From the NCBI GenBank assembly GCA_964391675.1, contig CAYMMX010000005.1:1-64000 (forward strand): DNA of 64,000 nt. Direction: 5' to 3'. The notes under the pieces are model-generated. The model did not search any database. It was not told the origin of the DNA and worked only from the letters and a program-made list of their open reading frames with translations. Source of the DNA: CAYMMX01 sp964391675. GTDB lineage: Bacteria; Cyanobacteriota; Vampirovibrionia; Gastranaerophilales; Gastranaerophilaceae. The position numbers and the translations under genes are program-made. Within the stretch, counting starts at the first letter, position 1; each line of letters begins with the position of its first letter. This document shows, one piece after another, positions 9,048 through 18,148 of the stretch.

Positions 9048-10106
9048 ATGACACACTACCAAGGTTTAATAAATAAATATAGAGAATTTTTACCGGTATC
9101 AGATAAAACCCCGGTTATAACTTTAAATGAAGGAAATACTCCTTTAATCAAAGCAGATAATTTAGCAAAAAAAATTGGTATTGAAGTTGATATTTATTTA
9201 AAATTTGAAGGAGCAAATCCAACCGGAAGCTTCAAAGACAGAGGAATGACAATGGCTGTTTCTAAAGCCGCAGAAGATAATTCAGGTGCTATAATTTGTG
9301 CATCAACGGGCAACACTTCAGCTGCTGCTGCTGCATACGGAGCAAAGGCAGGTATGAGGACTTTTGTTTTAATCCCTGACGGATACATTGCTCTTGGAAA
9401 ACTTTCTCAAGCAATGATGTATGGAGCAGAAATTATAGCAATACAGGGGAATTTTGATCAAGCACTTGAAGTTGTCAGAGAAGTTTCTGAAAAATACCCT
9501 GTTACTTTAGTAAACTCAGTAAATCCTTACCGTATAGAAGGTCAAAAAACAGGTGCTTTTGAAATTTGCGATGCAATAGGTGTTCCTGATTATCATTTTA
9601 TTCCTGTAGGAAATGCCGGTAATATTACAGCATATTGGAAGGGATATAAAGAATACTACTCTTTAAATAAAATACAATTACTCCCAAAAATGATGGGATA
9701 TGAAGCAACGGGTTCTGCTGCAATTGTAAAAGGCGAAAGGATTTTTAACCCTGAAACAATTGCAACAGCAATAAGAATAGGAAACCCTGCAAGCTGGAAA
9801 CAAGCCGAAACAGCACGTGATGAAAGTAAAGGTAAAATTGACTGCGTGACTGATGAAGAAATTATAGAAGCCTACAAGCTTATAGCCTCATGCGAAGGAA
9901 TATTATGCGAACCTGCAAGTGCAGCGTCTGTGGCAGGGTTAATTAAAGCAAATAAAACGGGATTAGTTGAATCCGGTTCAAAAATTGTGTGTATCTTAAC
10001 AGGCAATGGATTAAAAGACCCAGATTGTGCAATTAAATACTCAGGTTCTGAAGTTAAAAAGACATCATCTGACATAAATGATATACTTAAAGTAATGAAT
10101 ATATAA
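9048..10106 (+). CDS. thrC: Threonine synthase
   Basis: This 352-residue PLP enzyme of the short (class I-like) type common in cyanobacteria and Gram-positives carries the PLP lysine in PTGSFKDRG (Lys63), the ASTGNTSAAAAAYGA phosphate-binding segment (about 84-98), and a Gly-rich VGNAGN loop. It converts O-phosphohomoserine to threonine in the cytoplasm. Homoserine kinase is not visible in the window. It is followed after 26 bases by the GH13-like gene in the same direction. Confidence 0.95.
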   Translation: MTHYQGLINKYREFLPVSDKTPVITLNEGNTPLIKADNLAKKIGIEVDIYLKFEGANPTGSFKDRGMTMAVSKAAEDNSGAIICASTGNTSAAAAAYGAKAGMRTFVLIPDGYIALGKLSQAMMYGAEIIAIQGNFDQALEVVREVSEKYPVTLVNSVNPYRIEGQKTGAFEICDAIGVPDYHFIPVGNAGNITAYWKGYKEYYSLNKIQLLPKMMGYEATGSAAIVKGERIFNPETIATAIRIGNPASWKQAETARDESKGKIDCVTDEEIIEAYKLIASCEGILCEPASAASVAGLIKANKTGLVESGSKIVCILTGNGLKDPDCAIKYSGSEVKKTSSDINDILKVMNI

Positions 10107-10132
10107 TAATCTGAATTAAAGCTGAGGTAAAA

Positions 10133-12391
10133 ATGTTTAATTTTCTGTTCAAATCTAAAGAAAAAAAGAAAGATATACAAATTAATGAAATATATTCTAA
10201 ACTAAAAGATATATATGAATATGATAAAATTTCAGAAGAACGTAAAAATTATTTAGCTGAGATTATAGAAAAACATGGATATTTACCTTATCCGCACATA
10301 AAAGCACTTGAAGAACTAACCCCAGCAGAAACCCTCTTCGGACTCGAAATCAAATGGAAACAAGAACAAGTCTATGATGGTAAAAAATTTGTTGCAACGA
10401 AAACAAGTGTTTTAGCCAGAAATGAAATTAAAAATGCAGATTGGATAAAACAAGAAGGTCATGACATTAAACTTATAAATCTTGCAGCACTTGGCAACGG
10501 AAATGAAAACGAAAGTACCGGAAAGTTTTTAGACTGGCTTAAACAACTTTTAATATTACCATGCGGGAACAAAAGTCTAAATATATTTTCAACAACAATA
10601 TATCTGATACCTTTTCATAAGAGAGAATTCGGTTGCGCCTATCTTCCCTCAAGTACAGAAGTAAGCTTGCTTCTGGAGGATATAAAGTTAAAAGAGTTAT
10701 TAGGACTAGGTGCTAAAGAACAAGTTCAGGTTTTTATAACTTTAGCACAACTTGCAGGACATCCTGTAATTTATGATATATTGCCTCAAACAGGCAGATT
10801 TTCTAAAGTTGTCCTTGCACATCCTGAAATAGCAAGATGGTTTGATATAAACAGTTTTATAAAAAAAGTCGAGAACTGCATAGAACTTGTAGCTAAAGAA
10901 CTTGAAAGAAAATATGACAAAGAAGATGTTGAAATTGTTAAAAATATTTATAAACAAAATGGTAAAGGCTCTTTAAGTGAAGATTATCAAAAGATATATG
11001 ATGAATTTGAAAAAGAATTACTTGAATTAAAAAAGACTAATTCAAGAGAAATGTTAAAAAAAGAAAATCAAATAAAATTACAAAAAAGAGTTAAAGAAAT
11101 TGTTGAAAAAGTTCAGGATAAAAAATCAAAAAGAAATTTAACAGAAGATGATATAACCAATCAAGGGGAAATTGTCCTTAAATTAATAAATGAGGGTTTA
11201 TGGTCAGCACCAGGAGGAGCCTGGTGTTCAGCGGGAGTTCCTGTTTTTGATAGGATGAGTGATTGTGGAAGCTACCCCCTATTTAAACATTATGATTATA
11301 AAGATAAAGATGTCACAGATTTTGCAAATCTTGACTGCCAAACTCCATTTTATTTTGTGTTTTTAGAAAACGGAAACTATAATAAACCCGTAATAGATTT
11401 TTTCATAAAATCTATGCAAAAACTTCAATATGACTATAATTTTGACGGATTTAGAGTTGATCATGTTGACCACATTGTTGATGATGTTTCTCAAAAAAAC
11501 GGCATACCTATAAGTTATCGTGCCCCAGCAAAAGTATTGTATGAATTAAATTCAACACTAAAAGAAAAAATACCGTATTTTGCTACACTTGCTGAATATA
11601 TGCTTGGTGAAATGTTCTTAAGTGAATATCATGATATGAAATTTGACATTTTATGGGGTAATGATATTTTATCTCAATCTGAAAAAACGCCGGAAAAAAT
11701 TATTGAAGATAATCAAGAATTAGCAATATATAATAGCAATAATCACAAAATAGAAAATCTATCTATTTTAAAAAGCTATAATAATCAAGATGGAGAATTT
11801 AGAGCTATAGATCAATATCCGGGGCAACTTGGTGAAGGTGGGGCAATATTTAAATGGTTTAAATATAAATTTCTACCTGGGGGAAAATATGCACAAAGAC
11901 CAGTCTTATATGTTGATGGAGATGAAACTTTCACAAAAACCGGTATTGAAAAAACAATCGGAAATGAAATATCCATGTACAGAGAAAAAAATTATGATTT
12001 CTTCGCAAAATTTGACGCAATAAATCGTTTTTCTAAATCACAAGAACTTTTAATCGAAGGTGAAGCCCAAATAATAGAACAAAAAGATGGGTTTGTAAGC
12101 TGGTTAGTATCAAAAGAACCTTTAAAAAATGCTTTTTTAATTGCTGCTAATTACATGCCTCCTACAGAAAAAATGATATGCGATAAGGACGGATGCAGAA
12201 TAGAAGAAATAATTGAAGGTGCAGAAATTTTAAACATATCGGTAAATATTCCTGGAGATTTTGTCGTATCTTCTGAATTTATTTTTAACGGGATTGATTT
12301 TACAGAAACTAAAATCAATATTACAGATAAAACATTAATATTTGAAAAACTTCAACCTGGTGAATTTAAAATATATTTATTATCAAAGTAG
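10133..12391 (+). CDS. GH13 (alpha-amylase)-superfamily-like protein with coiled-coil insertion
   Basis: This 752-residue protein has features of a GH13 TIM barrel. FDGFRVDHVDHI (about 437-448) resembles conserved region II with its nucleophile Asp, TLAEYML (about 484-490) resembles the acid/base Glu region, and a C-terminal beta-rich domain follows. Region I is altered: the usual DxxxNH is replaced by YDILPQTG (about 215). A Lys/Glu-rich, probably helical insertion spans about 240-345. There is no signal peptide, so it should be cytoplasmic and act on glycogen-like or maltodextrin substrates if active. I cannot assign a subfamily, and a non-catalytic or unusual transglycosidase role is possible. 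A GAGG site precedes the ATG, and the receiver protein gene follows after 5 bases. Confidence 0.6.
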   Translation: MFNFLFKSKEKKKDIQINEIYSKLKDIYEYDKISEERKNYLAEIIEKHGYLPYPHIKALEELTPAETLFGLEIKWKQEQVYDGKKFVATKTSVLARNEIKNADWIKQEGHDIKLINLAALGNGNENESTGKFLDWLKQLLILPCGNKSLNIFSTTIYLIPFHKREFGCAYLPSSTEVSLLLEDIKLKELLGLGAKEQVQVFITLAQLAGHPVIYDILPQTGRFSKVVLAHPEIARWFDINSFIKKVENCIELVAKELERKYDKEDVEIVKNIYKQNGKGSLSEDYQKIYDEFEKELLELKKTNSREMLKKENQIKLQKRVKEIVEKVQDKKSKRNLTEDDITNQGEIVLKLINEGLWSAPGGAWCSAGVPVFDRMSDCGSYPLFKHYDYKDKDVTDFANLDCQTPFYFVFLENGNYNKPVIDFFIKSMQKLQYDYNFDGFRVDHVDHIVDDVSQKNGIPISYRAPAKVLYELNSTLKEKIPYFATLAEYMLGEMFLSEYHDMKFDILWGNDILSQSEKTPEKIIEDNQELAIYNSNNHKIENLSILKSYNNQDGEFRAIDQYPGQLGEGGAIFKWFKYKFLPGGKYAQRPVLYVDGDETFTKTGIEKTIGNEISMYREKNYDFFAKFDAINRFSKSQELLIEGEAQIIEQKDGFVSWLVSKEPLKNAFLIAANYMPPTEKMICDKDGCRIEEIIEGAEILNISVNIPGDFVVSSEFIFNGIDFTETKINITDKTLIFEKLQPGEFKIYLLSK

Positions 12392-12396
12392 GTTAT

Positions 12397-12801
12397 ATGT
12401 CCGAAAAAAAAATTCTTATTGTAGATGACTCGAAAGGCTGGCTGGATTATCATAAATCAGCATTACAAGAATTTTATGGGGCAGAATTTACTCTGGAAAC
12501 TGAAAATTCGGCCAAAAGCGGATATAATGCTATTTATAATAATTTAAAAACTCCTTATTCTCTTATAATTTCGGATTTACAAATGGAACTTGATTTTGAA
12601 CCTAAACACGCCGGAGAATGGTTTATTGAACAAGTAAAAAAACTTAAAGAATATAATAATATTCCTATCGTCATAATTTCGGCATCTTATAATGTAAGAA
12701 GTATTGCAAAAAAACTTGAAGTTAATTGTATTCCTAAAGCTATTGCAGCAAGAGATTTAACTATATACAAACTCGCAATAGATGAAGTGCTTTTTAAATA
12801 A
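12397..12801 (+). CDS. Single-domain response regulator (CheY-like)
   Basis: This 134-residue protein consists of one receiver domain. It has acidic pair D10/D11 (ILIVDDS), a likely phospho-acceptor D60 (LIISDLQM), Ser95 (IVIIS) and Lys114 (CIPK). No output domain is present, so it should act by protein-protein contact. It lies 5 bases after the GH13-like gene, suggesting co-transcription. No partner histidine kinase is adjacent. Confidence 0.9.
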   Translation: MSEKKILIVDDSKGWLDYHKSALQEFYGAEFTLETENSAKSGYNAIYNNLKTPYSLIISDLQMELDFEPKHAGEWFIEQVKKLKEYNNIPIVIISASYNVRSIAKKLEVNCIPKAIAARDLTIYKLAIDEVLFK

Positions 12802-12920
12802 AAAACTATAAAACCTACAAATTGTAAAATATACTTTACAAAAAAGTGATTTACTATCAACTTTTTTTATTGAGCAGCATTCTAATAAGCAAATAATGAA
12901 TTTATTTAAGTAGGCTATAA

Positions 12921-14417
12921 ATGGTTTCTCCTATAACAACACAACCCAAGACAACAAAAACAAGTATTTTCTATGTAAATGATGCGCATGCTCAAATTGC
13001 AAACATGGAACGTCTAAAAACTGCAGCAGATAAATTTAGTTTATCTAATGAAGGCGAAAACATTGATAAACTAAAACTTTCTTCCGGAGATTTTAATTTA
13101 AGCAGAGGACCTGCAATAAATAGGCTTGCAATAGCAATACAAAATTCCATGGGTATATCTGCAAGCGCATGTGGAAACCATGAATTTGATTTATCAAAAA
13201 AAGATTTTATAGATGTTTTTCAAAATAATAATTATCAATTACTTGGTTTAAATATTGATATACCTGAAACAACAGACGAAAATAAAAAAATTAAGACTGA
13301 AATTTCAAGTTCATTTATTCAAGAGCAAAACGGTAATAAATACGGAATTATAGGTATATTTCCGCCTGATTTTTTTGCACATATAACAGACCCTAAAGAA
13401 TATGAAGATTTTAGAATTTTATCAACAGAAGAGACTATTAAAAAACTCCAAGAAGAAATTAATAATTTAAAGAATAAAAATGTAAACAAAATCATACTTC
13501 TTTCCCATGCCGGATATAATGAGGATTTAAAAATAGCACAATCTGTTGAGGGAATAGATATAATACTTGGCGGACACTCTCATGAATTAATAGAAGGTAT
13601 ACAAGAAGGAAAGAATTTATTTTATTCAAAAAAGACAGGCGAACCTACAATAATAACTCAAGCAGGTAAAAACGGAAAATATTTTGGTGTTTTAAATATT
13701 GAATTTAACGAAAATGGAATAATTACAAAAGCACAAAATAACATAAATAAAACCGAAGACTTTTCAAGAAGCCCTATAATAAAATATTTAACTAACTTAT
13801 TCTTAGGTAAACCTGAAATTGTCGGAAGGATAAATTCAGTAGAGAAATACAAATTATCAATATTGAACGAAAACCCCAATGCTAATTTTATAAACGATGC
13901 TGTAAGAAATGAACTTAATGTAGATATATCAATAATAAATCCTGGAAATATAAGAGCAAACTTTGAAGAAGGGGATTTGACAGATAGAGATCTTTCGAAT
14001 TTGACTCCATTTAAAAACAATATGTGTACATTTAAATTAACAGAAAAAGAATTAATTGATGCAATAAAATATGGTGCTCAAACTCTAAAATCCGAAGGAA
14101 AAGGTTCGGGTCTGATTCAACTTTCAGGAATAAGATATAGTGTAACAAAATCGGGAGAAGTTAAAGAAATTAATTTTGTAGACAAAAAAGGGGATATAAT
14201 TCCTATTGATATAAATAACCCGAATCCTTTTAAGATATATACAGCAGCTACCGATATATTTGTAGCAAAAGGAGGAAACGGATATTTACAAAACAAATGG
14301 GATACAGCTGATAAAAAATTCGATTTTGACAAAGATAAATTAGTTATAGATTACTTAAAAAATATAAAAAAACCTGTTGATATTAAAACAGACGGCCGAA
14401 TTAAAATTGTTGATTAA
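12921..14417 (+). CDS. 5'-nucleotidase/UshA-family metallophosphoesterase without signal peptide
   Basis: This 498-residue protein has the two-domain UshA layout. The N-terminal calcineurin-like metallophosphatase carries YVNDAHAQ (18-25), GNHEFD (about 86), LLSHAGYNED (about 193) and GGHSHE (about 216). The C-terminal 5'-nucleotidase domain carries NPGNIRANFEEGDLT and a GSGLIQLSGIRY substrate loop. Most relatives are periplasmic or surface proteins with a Sec signal. This one starts with a polar Thr/Pro-rich segment and has no obvious signal or lipobox, so it is either cytoplasmic or exported another way. Substrates are probably nucleotides or related phosphoesters. Confidence 0.85.
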   Translation: MVSPITTQPKTTKTSIFYVNDAHAQIANMERLKTAADKFSLSNEGENIDKLKLSSGDFNLSRGPAINRLAIAIQNSMGISASACGNHEFDLSKKDFIDVFQNNNYQLLGLNIDIPETTDENKKIKTEISSSFIQEQNGNKYGIIGIFPPDFFAHITDPKEYEDFRILSTEETIKKLQEEINNLKNKNVNKIILLSHAGYNEDLKIAQSVEGIDIILGGHSHELIEGIQEGKNLFYSKKTGEPTIITQAGKNGKYFGVLNIEFNENGIITKAQNNINKTEDFSRSPIIKYLTNLFLGKPEIVGRINSVEKYKLSILNENPNANFINDAVRNELNVDISIINPGNIRANFEEGDLTDRDLSNLTPFKNNMCTFKLTEKELIDAIKYGAQTLKSEGKGSGLIQLSGIRYSVTKSGEVKEINFVDKKGDIIPIDINNPNPFKIYTAATDIFVAKGGNGYLQNKWDTADKKFDFDKDKLVIDYLKNIKKPVDIKTDGRIKIVD

Positions 14418-14430
14418 GAGAAAAAGTATA

Positions 14431-14468
14431 AGAAAAATTAAAGAGTACTAATACTCTTTAATTTTTCT
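14431..14468 (+). terminator. Intrinsic terminator after the 5'-nucleotidase-family gene
   Basis: A perfect 17-bp stem (AGAAAAATTAAAGAGTA arm) with loop CTAA and a T-rich descending arm lies 14 bases past the stop codon. Confidence 0.8.
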
Positions 14469-14601
14469 GCAATTATTCATCCATTTAAATGATTTCTTGA
14501 CTTTCGTAAAAATTTTCTTAAATAAAAGTCGTAATAATATTTATACATTTATAACGCACAAAAAGTGTGGTTATACATAATAAATGTATGAAAGTGTAGT
14601 T

Positions 14602-15111
14602 ATGGCTTTTGTTTATCGATTGCAGAAAATACTTGATTTTAGAATCCGAAAGAAGGAAGAACAACTTTTAGTAGTTCAACTTGCACAAAAAGAACTCTCA
14701 ATTGCAGAAGATAATATTAGACAAAATGACGAAGAAATTACTCTGACAAAAGAAAATCAAAAACACGCAGATCCAAGAATGTTAGAATCATTTGATAAAT
14801 ACATGCATCATTTATGGGAAAAAGCTAAACAACTTGAAATAATAAGACAGGAAAAAGAAAAAAAACTTCAAGAAGAAATACAAAATCTTATAGAATGCGA
14901 AAAGGCAGTTAAAGTACTGGAAAAGCATAAAGAAAAGAAAAAAGAAGAATTTATTGAAGAAGAAAAAAAAGCAGAATTAAAAATGTTTTCAGAAATAGCA
15001 GTCCAAAGACATTTTCAACACACAAGACAAGCCTTAGAAGACGAAGAAAGAGAAATTATAAAACAACTTAATGAAGTAGAATTAAAAATAATGGAAGGTG
15101 AATATCAATGA
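14602..15111 (+). CDS. FliJ-like flagellar export chaperone
   Basis: This 169-residue, almost fully helical and strongly charged protein begins MAFVYRLQKILDFR, the characteristic FliJ opening, and continues as a coiled coil to the end. FliJ links the flagellar type III export ATPase FliI to the export gate and escorts substrates. I chose the ATG at 14602 over an in-frame ATG 18 bases upstream. The family consensus starts here and a GAAAG-type site lies before it. A FliK-like and a hook/rod-like gene follow with overlapping reading frames. FliI and FliH are not in the window. Confidence 0.75.
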   Translation: MAFVYRLQKILDFRIRKKEEQLLVVQLAQKELSIAEDNIRQNDEEITLTKENQKHADPRMLESFDKYMHHLWEKAKQLEIIRQEKEKKLQEEIQNLIECEKAVKVLEKHKEKKKEEFIEEEKKAELKMFSEIAVQRHFQHTRQALEDEEREIIKQLNEVELKIMEGEYQ

Positions 15112-15974
15112 ACATTGAATCAACATCATCAAAAGTAACAACAAGCAGTAAAACTGAATCTACAAAACAAACCACAACTAATCCTACAAGCGAAACAAAA
15201 GCATCTTTTAAAGATGAACTTTCCTCTATAAAAGGTCAAGAAGTAACAAACAAGGATTCTACAGAAGCAACACAAACAAAAGAAAGTGAAAAAACGGCAG
15301 AACAAGACAAAATAAATAAAACCGCAAATGAAAAAAATAATGAAGAAAAAATTAAAAATTCAGAAGATACAGAAAATATTCTGCTTTCTAAAACATACAA
15401 TGAATTGAATTCAAAAATAACAGCACTAAATAAACTTCAAAACACTAATTCAAATTACAAAACTCAAGAGATAAGTTCTAAATCCGAAGATAAAACATTA
15501 GATAAAAATAATTTATGCAAAACAATAAACATGGACAATCAAGACATAACCTTTTATCTAAACTTAGTAGATAATCAACAAATGACAGCACAAGGAAATA
15601 CTATAAATGGCATTAATCAAAATAATAATGCATTTACAGATATTAAAGCAGAAGCAACACAAAAAACCGTACAGGTTTCGGCAACACTAATGGATGCCTT
15701 AAATGAATCAATAAAGACCAATAAACCTTTCAGAATAGATTTTGATTCAGATGTTGCCGTAATCATGAAGGTAGATAAAAATGGAGTTTTAAGTGCAAAT
15801 TTTATTCCGGGAAGTGCAGCAGTTGAAAATTATCTAAAAAACAATATTGAAACTCTAAAACAAAGTTTTAATGAACAAAATTTACCATACAATGAATTAT
15901 CTTATAGTAACAGACAAAAACAAAATCAAAACGAAAATCAATCTCAAAATAATAAGGAGCACAAAGATGAATGA
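15108..15974 (+). CDS. FliK-like flagellar hook-length control protein
   Basis: This 288-residue protein has a long low-complexity Ser/Thr/Lys/Glu/Asn-rich N-terminus, as in FliK rulers. A compact C-terminal domain (about 185-268: LNESIKTNKPFRIDF, VIMKVDKNGVLSANF, VENYLKNNIETLKQSFNEQNLP) matches the FliK C-terminal pattern of beta strands then a helix bundle. FliK is exported, measures the hook and switches export specificity. The call rests on this pattern plus position between FliJ- and hook-like genes. It overlaps fliJ by 4 bases and the next gene by 8. Confidence 0.7.
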   Translation: MNIESTSSKVTTSSKTESTKQTTTNPTSETKASFKDELSSIKGQEVTNKDSTEATQTKESEKTAEQDKINKTANEKNNEEKIKNSEDTENILLSKTYNELNSKITALNKLQNTNSNYKTQEISSKSEDKTLDKNNLCKTINMDNQDITFYLNLVDNQQMTAQGNTINGINQNNNAFTDIKAEATQKTVQVSATLMDALNESIKTNKPFRIDFDSDVAVIMKVDKNGVLSANFIPGSAAVENYLKNNIETLKQSFNEQNLPYNELSYSNRQKQNQNENQSQNNKEHKDE

Positions 15975-16803
15975 TGCATTTGTAACAGCATTAAATACAC
16001 AAAAAGCTACAGTAAACTGGATGGATGTATTAGCCTACAACATGGGTAATATTTATACTCCCGGATTTAAAGAAAATAAAGTAACTTTTCAAACTTTTCT
16101 TGGCGGTGCTATACTTGACAATCCGCTCAAAAATTTAGGTCAAGGAAAATCAACTCCCGGAACTTCTAATTCAAATCTTTTTTTAGAAGGTAAAGGGTAT
16201 TTTTTAGTAAAAAATTCCGAAGGGAAAAATATATATACAAGGCATGGTGAATTTACTTTTGATAAAGAAGGTGTATATAAAAACAAAGAAGGTCATACCG
16301 TACAAGGGTATATATTAAATGATAAGGGTGAAATAATGCAAGGTCTTAAATCAATTGACGCAGATCTATATCAACAAACCGGTAAAAACGGTGGAGCAAT
16401 GAACATCCCAACAACAAATATAAAATTATGGATAGATCCAAATAATGGCAAATACTTAGGCAAATACGATGATTATGAAATAAAAGGCGATGGAGTACTA
16501 TTCGGAAAAGCAGACAAAGGACAAAAAGTTGTTCCACTGTATAAAATTGCAAATATGAACTTTCACAATCCTGCAGGATTATACGAAATAAAAGACGGAC
16601 AATTTATAGAAACAGAAGAATCAGGAAGCCCTGTTGCAGGACGAGGAGAAATTCGCTCCGGATTACTTGAACTCTCCAATGTTGATTTTAAAGGTAACAT
16701 TAGTGAATTTCAGAAAGCAAAAGTCCAACTGGAATTATCCAATAAATTAATTTCATCAAATAAACAACTTTTAGAAGAAACTCTAAAACTAGTCGGGTCA
16801 TAA
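15967..16803 (+). CDS. Flagellar hook/basal-body rod protein (FlgE/FlgF/FlgG family)
   Basis: This 278-residue protein has the family's N-terminal helix (NTQKATVNWMDVLAYNMGNIYTPGFKE region), a beta-rich middle with LFLEGKGYFLVKNSEG and YTRHGEFTFDKEG motifs, and the C-terminal rod helix (LELSNVDFKGNISEFQKA). Such proteins form the rod or hook of the flagellum and are exported through the flagellar type III apparatus, which agrees with the absence of a Sec signal. The ATG has an AAGGAG site seven bases upstream, inside the end of the FliK-like gene. FlgE, FlgF and FlgG cannot be told apart from sequence alone. Confidence 0.85.
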   Translation: MNDAFVTALNTQKATVNWMDVLAYNMGNIYTPGFKENKVTFQTFLGGAILDNPLKNLGQGKSTPGTSNSNLFLEGKGYFLVKNSEGKNIYTRHGEFTFDKEGVYKNKEGHTVQGYILNDKGEIMQGLKSIDADLYQQTGKNGGAMNIPTTNIKLWIDPNNGKYLGKYDDYEIKGDGVLFGKADKGQKVVPLYKIANMNFHNPAGLYEIKDGQFIETEESGSPVAGRGEIRSGLLELSNVDFKGNISEFQKAKVQLELSNKLISSNKQLLEETLKLVGS

Positions 16804-16854
16804 ATAAGAGATAAATTAGAGATTTTCACTCACAAACTCCATTTTAAAAGGACT

Positions 16855-16878
16855 AAGGGACAAATATTGTCCCTTTTT
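16855..16878 (+). terminator. Intrinsic terminator after flagellar genes
   Basis: An 8-bp stem AAGGGACA/TGTCCCTT is followed by a T-run, 51 bases after the hook-like gene. Confidence 0.85.
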
Positions 16879-16937
16879 AATTTAATAAATATAGCATTTC
16901 TTTAAAGTACTAATCTTTAAAATTCTTTTACCTGCTT

Positions 16938-16966
16938 TTTACAAAAAAAGTAGGTTGTGATAAAAT
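16938..16966 (+). promoter_or_regulatory. Promoter giving a leaderless start
   Basis: TTTACA, a 17-base spacer and TAAAAT preceded by TGA (extended -10) form a near-consensus promoter. The next ATG begins 7 bases after the -10, where transcription should start, so the mRNA would have almost no leader. No ribosome site is positioned for this ATG. An imperfect inverted repeat (CCTGCTTTTT/AAAAAGTAGG) overlaps the -35. Confidence 0.55.
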
Positions 16967-16972
16967 TTTAAT

Positions 16973-17155
16973 ATGAAAAAAGCACAAAATTTATTAGAAT
17001 ATATACTAATAGCAGCATTAATAGCGACAGCTATAGGTTATGGTTTTGTCGCAAAAATAGATCTAAAAAAAATTAAAAATTATGTATTTTTAAGACCCTC
17101 AGATCCTTCAAATTCAACACGAATCAAGATTGAATCAATGACAGACATAAAATAG
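16973..17155 (+). CDS. Small pilin-like or class III signal membrane peptide
   Basis: This 60-residue protein has a positive MKKAQN start followed directly by LLEYILIAALIATAIGYGF. The Glu five residues into the hydrophobic helix recalls Flp-type and archaeal-type prepilins, which start with a QxxxEY motif. The C-terminal 35 residues are polar. It could be a prepilin or only a single-pass membrane peptide. No prepilin peptidase or pilus assembly gene is nearby. It is 8 bases upstream of the first zinc dehydrogenase gene and likely shares its transcript. Confidence 0.6.
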   Translation: MKKAQNLLEYILIAALIATAIGYGFVAKIDLKKIKNYVFLRPSDPSNSTRIKIESMTDIK

Positions 17156-17163
17156 GCGGTAAA

Positions 17164-18147
17164 ATGAAAATAGCCTCAATAAATGAAGACAAGATAATAA
17201 TACAAAAAACTAAAAATTTGGAATTAAATAATAGAACCGGAGCTATTATCAAAACTCTCGGCTGTGGTTTATGCGGTTCCGATATTGTTAAATTAAAACA
17301 TAAATTGGCCCAAAATGGTTCTGTATTAGGACATGAAATAGTTGGAGAAATTATCGATATAAAATCTCAAACAGATTTTAAAATAGGAGATAAAATAGCA
17401 AGTTCTCATCATATTCCTTGTTTTAACTGTAAATATTGCAAAAATGAAAATTTTTCAATGTGCGAACACTTCAAAAAAACCAATATTATTCCCGGAGGAT
17501 TTAGCGAATACATTTACCTTTCGGAAGAACACTTAAAAAATGTTGCAGTAAAAATACCAACTTCTTTAAGCGAAATTGAAGCTTCATTTTATGAACCGTT
17601 AGGTTGTTGTATAAGGGCAATAAAAAGAAGTGGGGAATGCAAAAATAATAAGGTACTGGTAATAGGATTAGGTTCTATCGGTTTACTAATGGGGCAAGCA
17701 TTAAAAGCATATGGGGCTGACGTTTACGGTTGCGATATAATTAAAGATAGAATTGAAATAGCTAATAAATTAGGAATAAAATCTTCTGACTCTACAGAAG
17801 TACTAAATCTGGAAGCTGATAAGATATTTATGACTTCCGGTGCTGATGCAACTATTGATTTAGCGCTAAAATCAGTTAGGGATGGCGGTAAAATAATTGT
17901 GTTTGCAAGCACTCCAAAAAATTTCGGGTATGCGAATAATCAAATTTACTATAGAGAACTGACTATAATGGGAAGTTATTCTCCTGCACCTATCGACTTA
18001 AAAGATTCAATGGGGCTCTTAACTTCAGGAAAAATCAATGTGAAAAATATATCAACAATTTATGATTTTAACGATATCGACAAAGCTTTTCGTGATACAA
18101 TAAATAACACAATATTAAAAGCATACATAAAAATTGCAAAGGAATAA
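17164..18147 (+). CDS. Zinc-dependent medium-chain dehydrogenase (sorbitol/threonine dehydrogenase type)
   Basis: This 327-residue MDR-family enzyme has catalytic zinc residues C37 (CGLCGSD) and H57/E58 (GHE), structural zinc cysteines C86, C89, C92 and C100, and a Rossmann fold VIGLGSIGL in the second half. It oxidises a secondary alcohol, probably of a polyol, sugar or amino acid, with NAD(P). The substrate cannot be read from sequence. It is followed one base later by a second enzyme of the same family, and the two probably work in one pathway. Confidence 0.85.
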   Translation: MKIASINEDKIIIQKTKNLELNNRTGAIIKTLGCGLCGSDIVKLKHKLAQNGSVLGHEIVGEIIDIKSQTDFKIGDKIASSHHIPCFNCKYCKNENFSMCEHFKKTNIIPGGFSEYIYLSEEHLKNVAVKIPTSLSEIEASFYEPLGCCIRAIKRSGECKNNKVLVIGLGSIGLLMGQALKAYGADVYGCDIIKDRIEIANKLGIKSSDSTEVLNLEADKIFMTSGADATIDLALKSVRDGGKIIVFASTPKNFGYANNQIYYRELTIMGSYSPAPIDLKDSMGLLTSGKINVKNISTIYDFNDIDKAFRDTINNTILKAYIKIAKE

Positions 18148-18148
18148 T

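Noticed and set aside
9872..10180. 102-residue minus-strand frame at the thrC / GH13-like junction
   Set aside because: It overlaps the well-supported thrC end and the GH13-like start in antisense and has no ribosome site or family match.
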